Source: UBA7328 sp002471345 (lineage in GTDB: Bacteria > Bacteroidota > Bacteroidia > Chitinophagales > Saprospiraceae). Taken from it: a stretch of 64,000 nucleotides of DNA. The DNA lies in assembly GCA_964011275.1 (NCBI GenBank), contig CAXGOB010000006.1:1-64000 (forward strand), written 5' to 3'. The notes beneath the pieces are model-generated. The model did no database searches. It worked only from the letters and a program-made list of their open reading frames with translations, and was not told where the DNA came from. A program made the position numbers and the translations under genes. This document shows positions 63,601-64,000 of this stretch, piece by piece; position 1 is the first letter of the stretch; each line of letters starts with the position of its first letter.

Positions 63601-63899
63601 ACCATCATATCAATATAGGTCTTGTGGGTCATTACAAAAGCAACAGGATGTCGCCTCATAAGCTTGCTTAAGTTCTTAATCTCTGATGCTTTTACATCGA
63701 TCGATTTGTCATAAGCCCTTTCAAGAATAAATTGTGATATCTGTAATGTGATTGCATTAACAAGGGGTTTTTGTTCACAATACAGCTCTTTCAGGTATTC
63801 AGAAGCCTCTCTATTTATTTGTTCTATCGATTGATCACTAGACTCAGATATAGCTTCTAATGTCTTTTGAAATTTACTGTCTTCAAGAATTTGATCCAT
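60639..63899 (-). CDS. PlsB-HAD-PlsC fusion acyltransferase
   Basis: 1086 residues with three regions. (1) ~30-560: glycerol-3-phosphate acyltransferase of PlsB type; HKTYID at His92-Asp97, GVIFIRRSFKDN, MWAIEGTRSRTGKL. (2) ~625-830: HAD-IB phosphatase, FFDLDRTLIKG with nucleophile Asp631. (3) ~900-1086: PlsC acyltransferase; FNHQSSADLF with His920 and Asp925, GVIFIDRANKD, IAPEGTRSYDYKLGP, GVPVVPIVI. In M. tuberculosis PlsB2 (Rv2482c) and the HAD-PlsC protein (Rv2483c) are separate adjacent genes. It could make phosphatidate in two steps and, with a phosphatase, diacylglycerol for the convergent WS/DGAT. I start at the ATG at 63899; a GTG lies at 63905. Confidence 0.9.
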   Translation of the reverse strand: MDQILEDSKFQKTLEAISESSDQSIEQINREASEYLKELYCEQKPLVNAITLQISQFILERAYDKSIDVKASEIKNLSKLMRRHPVAFVMTHKTYIDMMVLGAVLIRYGLELPYTFAGINMSFLGLGELGRKSGVIFIRRSFKDNLVYKATLRHFISHLVGNKSHFMWAIEGTRSRTGKLVWPQMGILKYIAEGDEQSDKEVKYVPISVVYDLIPDVQDMTEEGRGKDKKSESLMWFLNYIKNMSGDFGRISLRIGEPIERSADQMASIPLEEDSLYSKKYSLPRFAFELVHGINQITPVTTSSLVCTTLLSKFAAHKNDIESDVHELMSIVEHIRPDALVDRGKSINESVQSALNLMIQGGIIQQLGQGVKAKYSIVTRNYLSAIYYSNMAVHHLYHRAFIEMALFKVSNAKSNRLNTFWEEIMNLRDLFKFEFFYSRKSEFTDEIEQNLTLLSSDWESQLSDSSYDIKSKISSQATLVSLVILNPYIEAYKVVIHALRTLEHDAYEDEKSLLEACIFVGEEMHWMGQIHRVESVSKPFLQNGIRLAKNRGLIPSPSKPNKRGLSSFAKELDSYSSRLKDLQSISLKVNSKRKTRTIHIDKYVVPGTQSASVSTDVMNAEGGANIGAFFDLDRTLIKGFSAKEFFQERLLSGKMSGREVAAQFSGVLVYAIGNKNFAGLAATSAQGVKGVNEKIFIDLGEEVYLKHLADAIYPESRALVKSHMAKGHTVAIISAATPYQVNPVARDLGTEHVMCTRMEVKNGKFTGEIVEPACWGEGKYIAAKELADKFDLDLSKSYFYTDSHEDLPLLEMVGNPRPINPDNELQSLAFQNDWPVLRFNDEIQPGVSNIVRTALTMGSIIPAALTGMASTMLTGSKRDGVNSMMATLGELGTKVAGIKMSVKGKDNLWSHRPAVFLFNHQSSADLFIVSKLLKKDAVAIAKKELKSSPIGPLMTAAGVIFIDRANKDKAIEAMKPAIEALKTGTSVAIAPEGTRSYDYKLGPFKKGAFHLAMAAGVPVVPIVIKNAHDVMPRGRSLVRPSVVEVVILKPVSVADWTKENMNERIADVRSLYLRELQQDTLGPISS

Positions 63900-63923
63900 G
63901 CGCACTCTATATAAGCCTAACTT

Positions 63924-63990
63924 AATTCAAATTAGTCGGATAAAATAGAGAGGTTTCATTTTTATTCTATTCTCTAGACAATTCAAATTA
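63924..63990. repeat. Two direct copies of AATTCAAATTA upstream of the acyltransferase fusion
   Basis: AATTCAAATTA at 63924-63934 and 63980-63990. On the minus strand they read TAATTTGAATT, each containing TAATTTG, which is near the -7 consensus; they may be tandem promoters or a regulator site. Short and AT-rich, so chance is possible. Confidence 0.3.
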
Positions 63991-64000
63991 TAAGTTCTCA

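Noticed and set aside
1..64000. Search for CRISPR arrays, IS elements, phage genes and long direct repeats
   Set aside because: No regularly spaced repeats, transposase or integrase genes, or phage structural genes were seen; the repeats inside the S16 tail, the Cys/His lipoprotein and the phasin linker are coding repeats.

Overview
The window is a gene-dense, AT-rich stretch of a chromosome from a member of the Bacteroidota. The evidence is a type IX secretion C-terminal sorting domain on a PKD-repeat surface protein, an Oar-like TonB-dependent receptor, a short primary sigma factor without region 1.1, an S16 protein with a long acidic tail, and several promoters of the Bacteroidota type (TAnnTTTG, sometimes with TTG about 21 bp upstream). 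Oxygen-dependent HemF, cytochrome c maturation genes and a di-haem peroxidase point to aerobic respiration. The protein mix suggests a marine Saprospiria/Cytophagia-like lineage, but I cannot fix the genus. I see no prophage, insertion sequence, CRISPR array or rRNA.

Layout. 1-12 kb: tRNA-Ala, a thioredoxin-fold/TPR protein, HAD phosphatase, fatty acid hydroxylase, threonine synthase, an SRAP-type abasic-site protein, small exported proteins, an M20 peptidase, a DUF5916 outer-membrane protein and a DUF6503-like lipoprotein gene broken by one in-frame stop. 12-20 kb: glutamate dehydrogenase, haem export (ccmD/ccsA/ccmB), a LysM-amidase, a LuxE-like protein, hemF, fructose-6-phosphate aldolase and SRP RNA. 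20-31 kb: RNA-modification genes, aspartokinase, a nucleotidyltransferase, an SSS transporter and a MauG-like peroxidase. 31-47 kb: hemL with a two-component pair, ribosomal proteins S16 and L19, the gliding/T9SS surface protein, threonylcarbamoyl-AMP synthase, a C-terminal processing protease, an Lrp regulator, rpoD and rmuC. 47-55 kb: acyl-CoA carboxyltransferase, MFS transporter and a 4-hydroxybutyryl-CoA dehydratase-like enzyme, divergent from the TonB receptor.

The most striking region is 55-64 kb. It combines a coiled-coil protein, a SARP-like regulator (winged helix plus BTAD), two related phasin-like proteins (one with a lysine-rich linker and a helix-hairpin-helix), an alpha/beta hydrolase, a wax ester synthase/diacylglycerol acyltransferase fused to an SCP2 domain, and a 1086-residue fusion of PlsB-like, HAD and PlsC-like domains. 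I read this as a neutral-lipid (triacylglycerol or wax ester) storage locus. Both phasin-like genes are preceded by the same 18-bp tandem element (TGTAACT twice at an 11-bp period), placed exactly 9 bp before a -7 promoter element, where a -33 box would otherwise sit. This is what a SARP-type activator site should look like, and the probable activator is the gene just upstream.

Other items of note are four orphan plus-strand intrinsic terminators that may end small RNAs (three share a sequence core), a second gene with an in-frame stop at codon 3, a lipoprotein with four Cys/His metal-site repeats, and divergent rpoD promoters sharing an inverted 13-mer.
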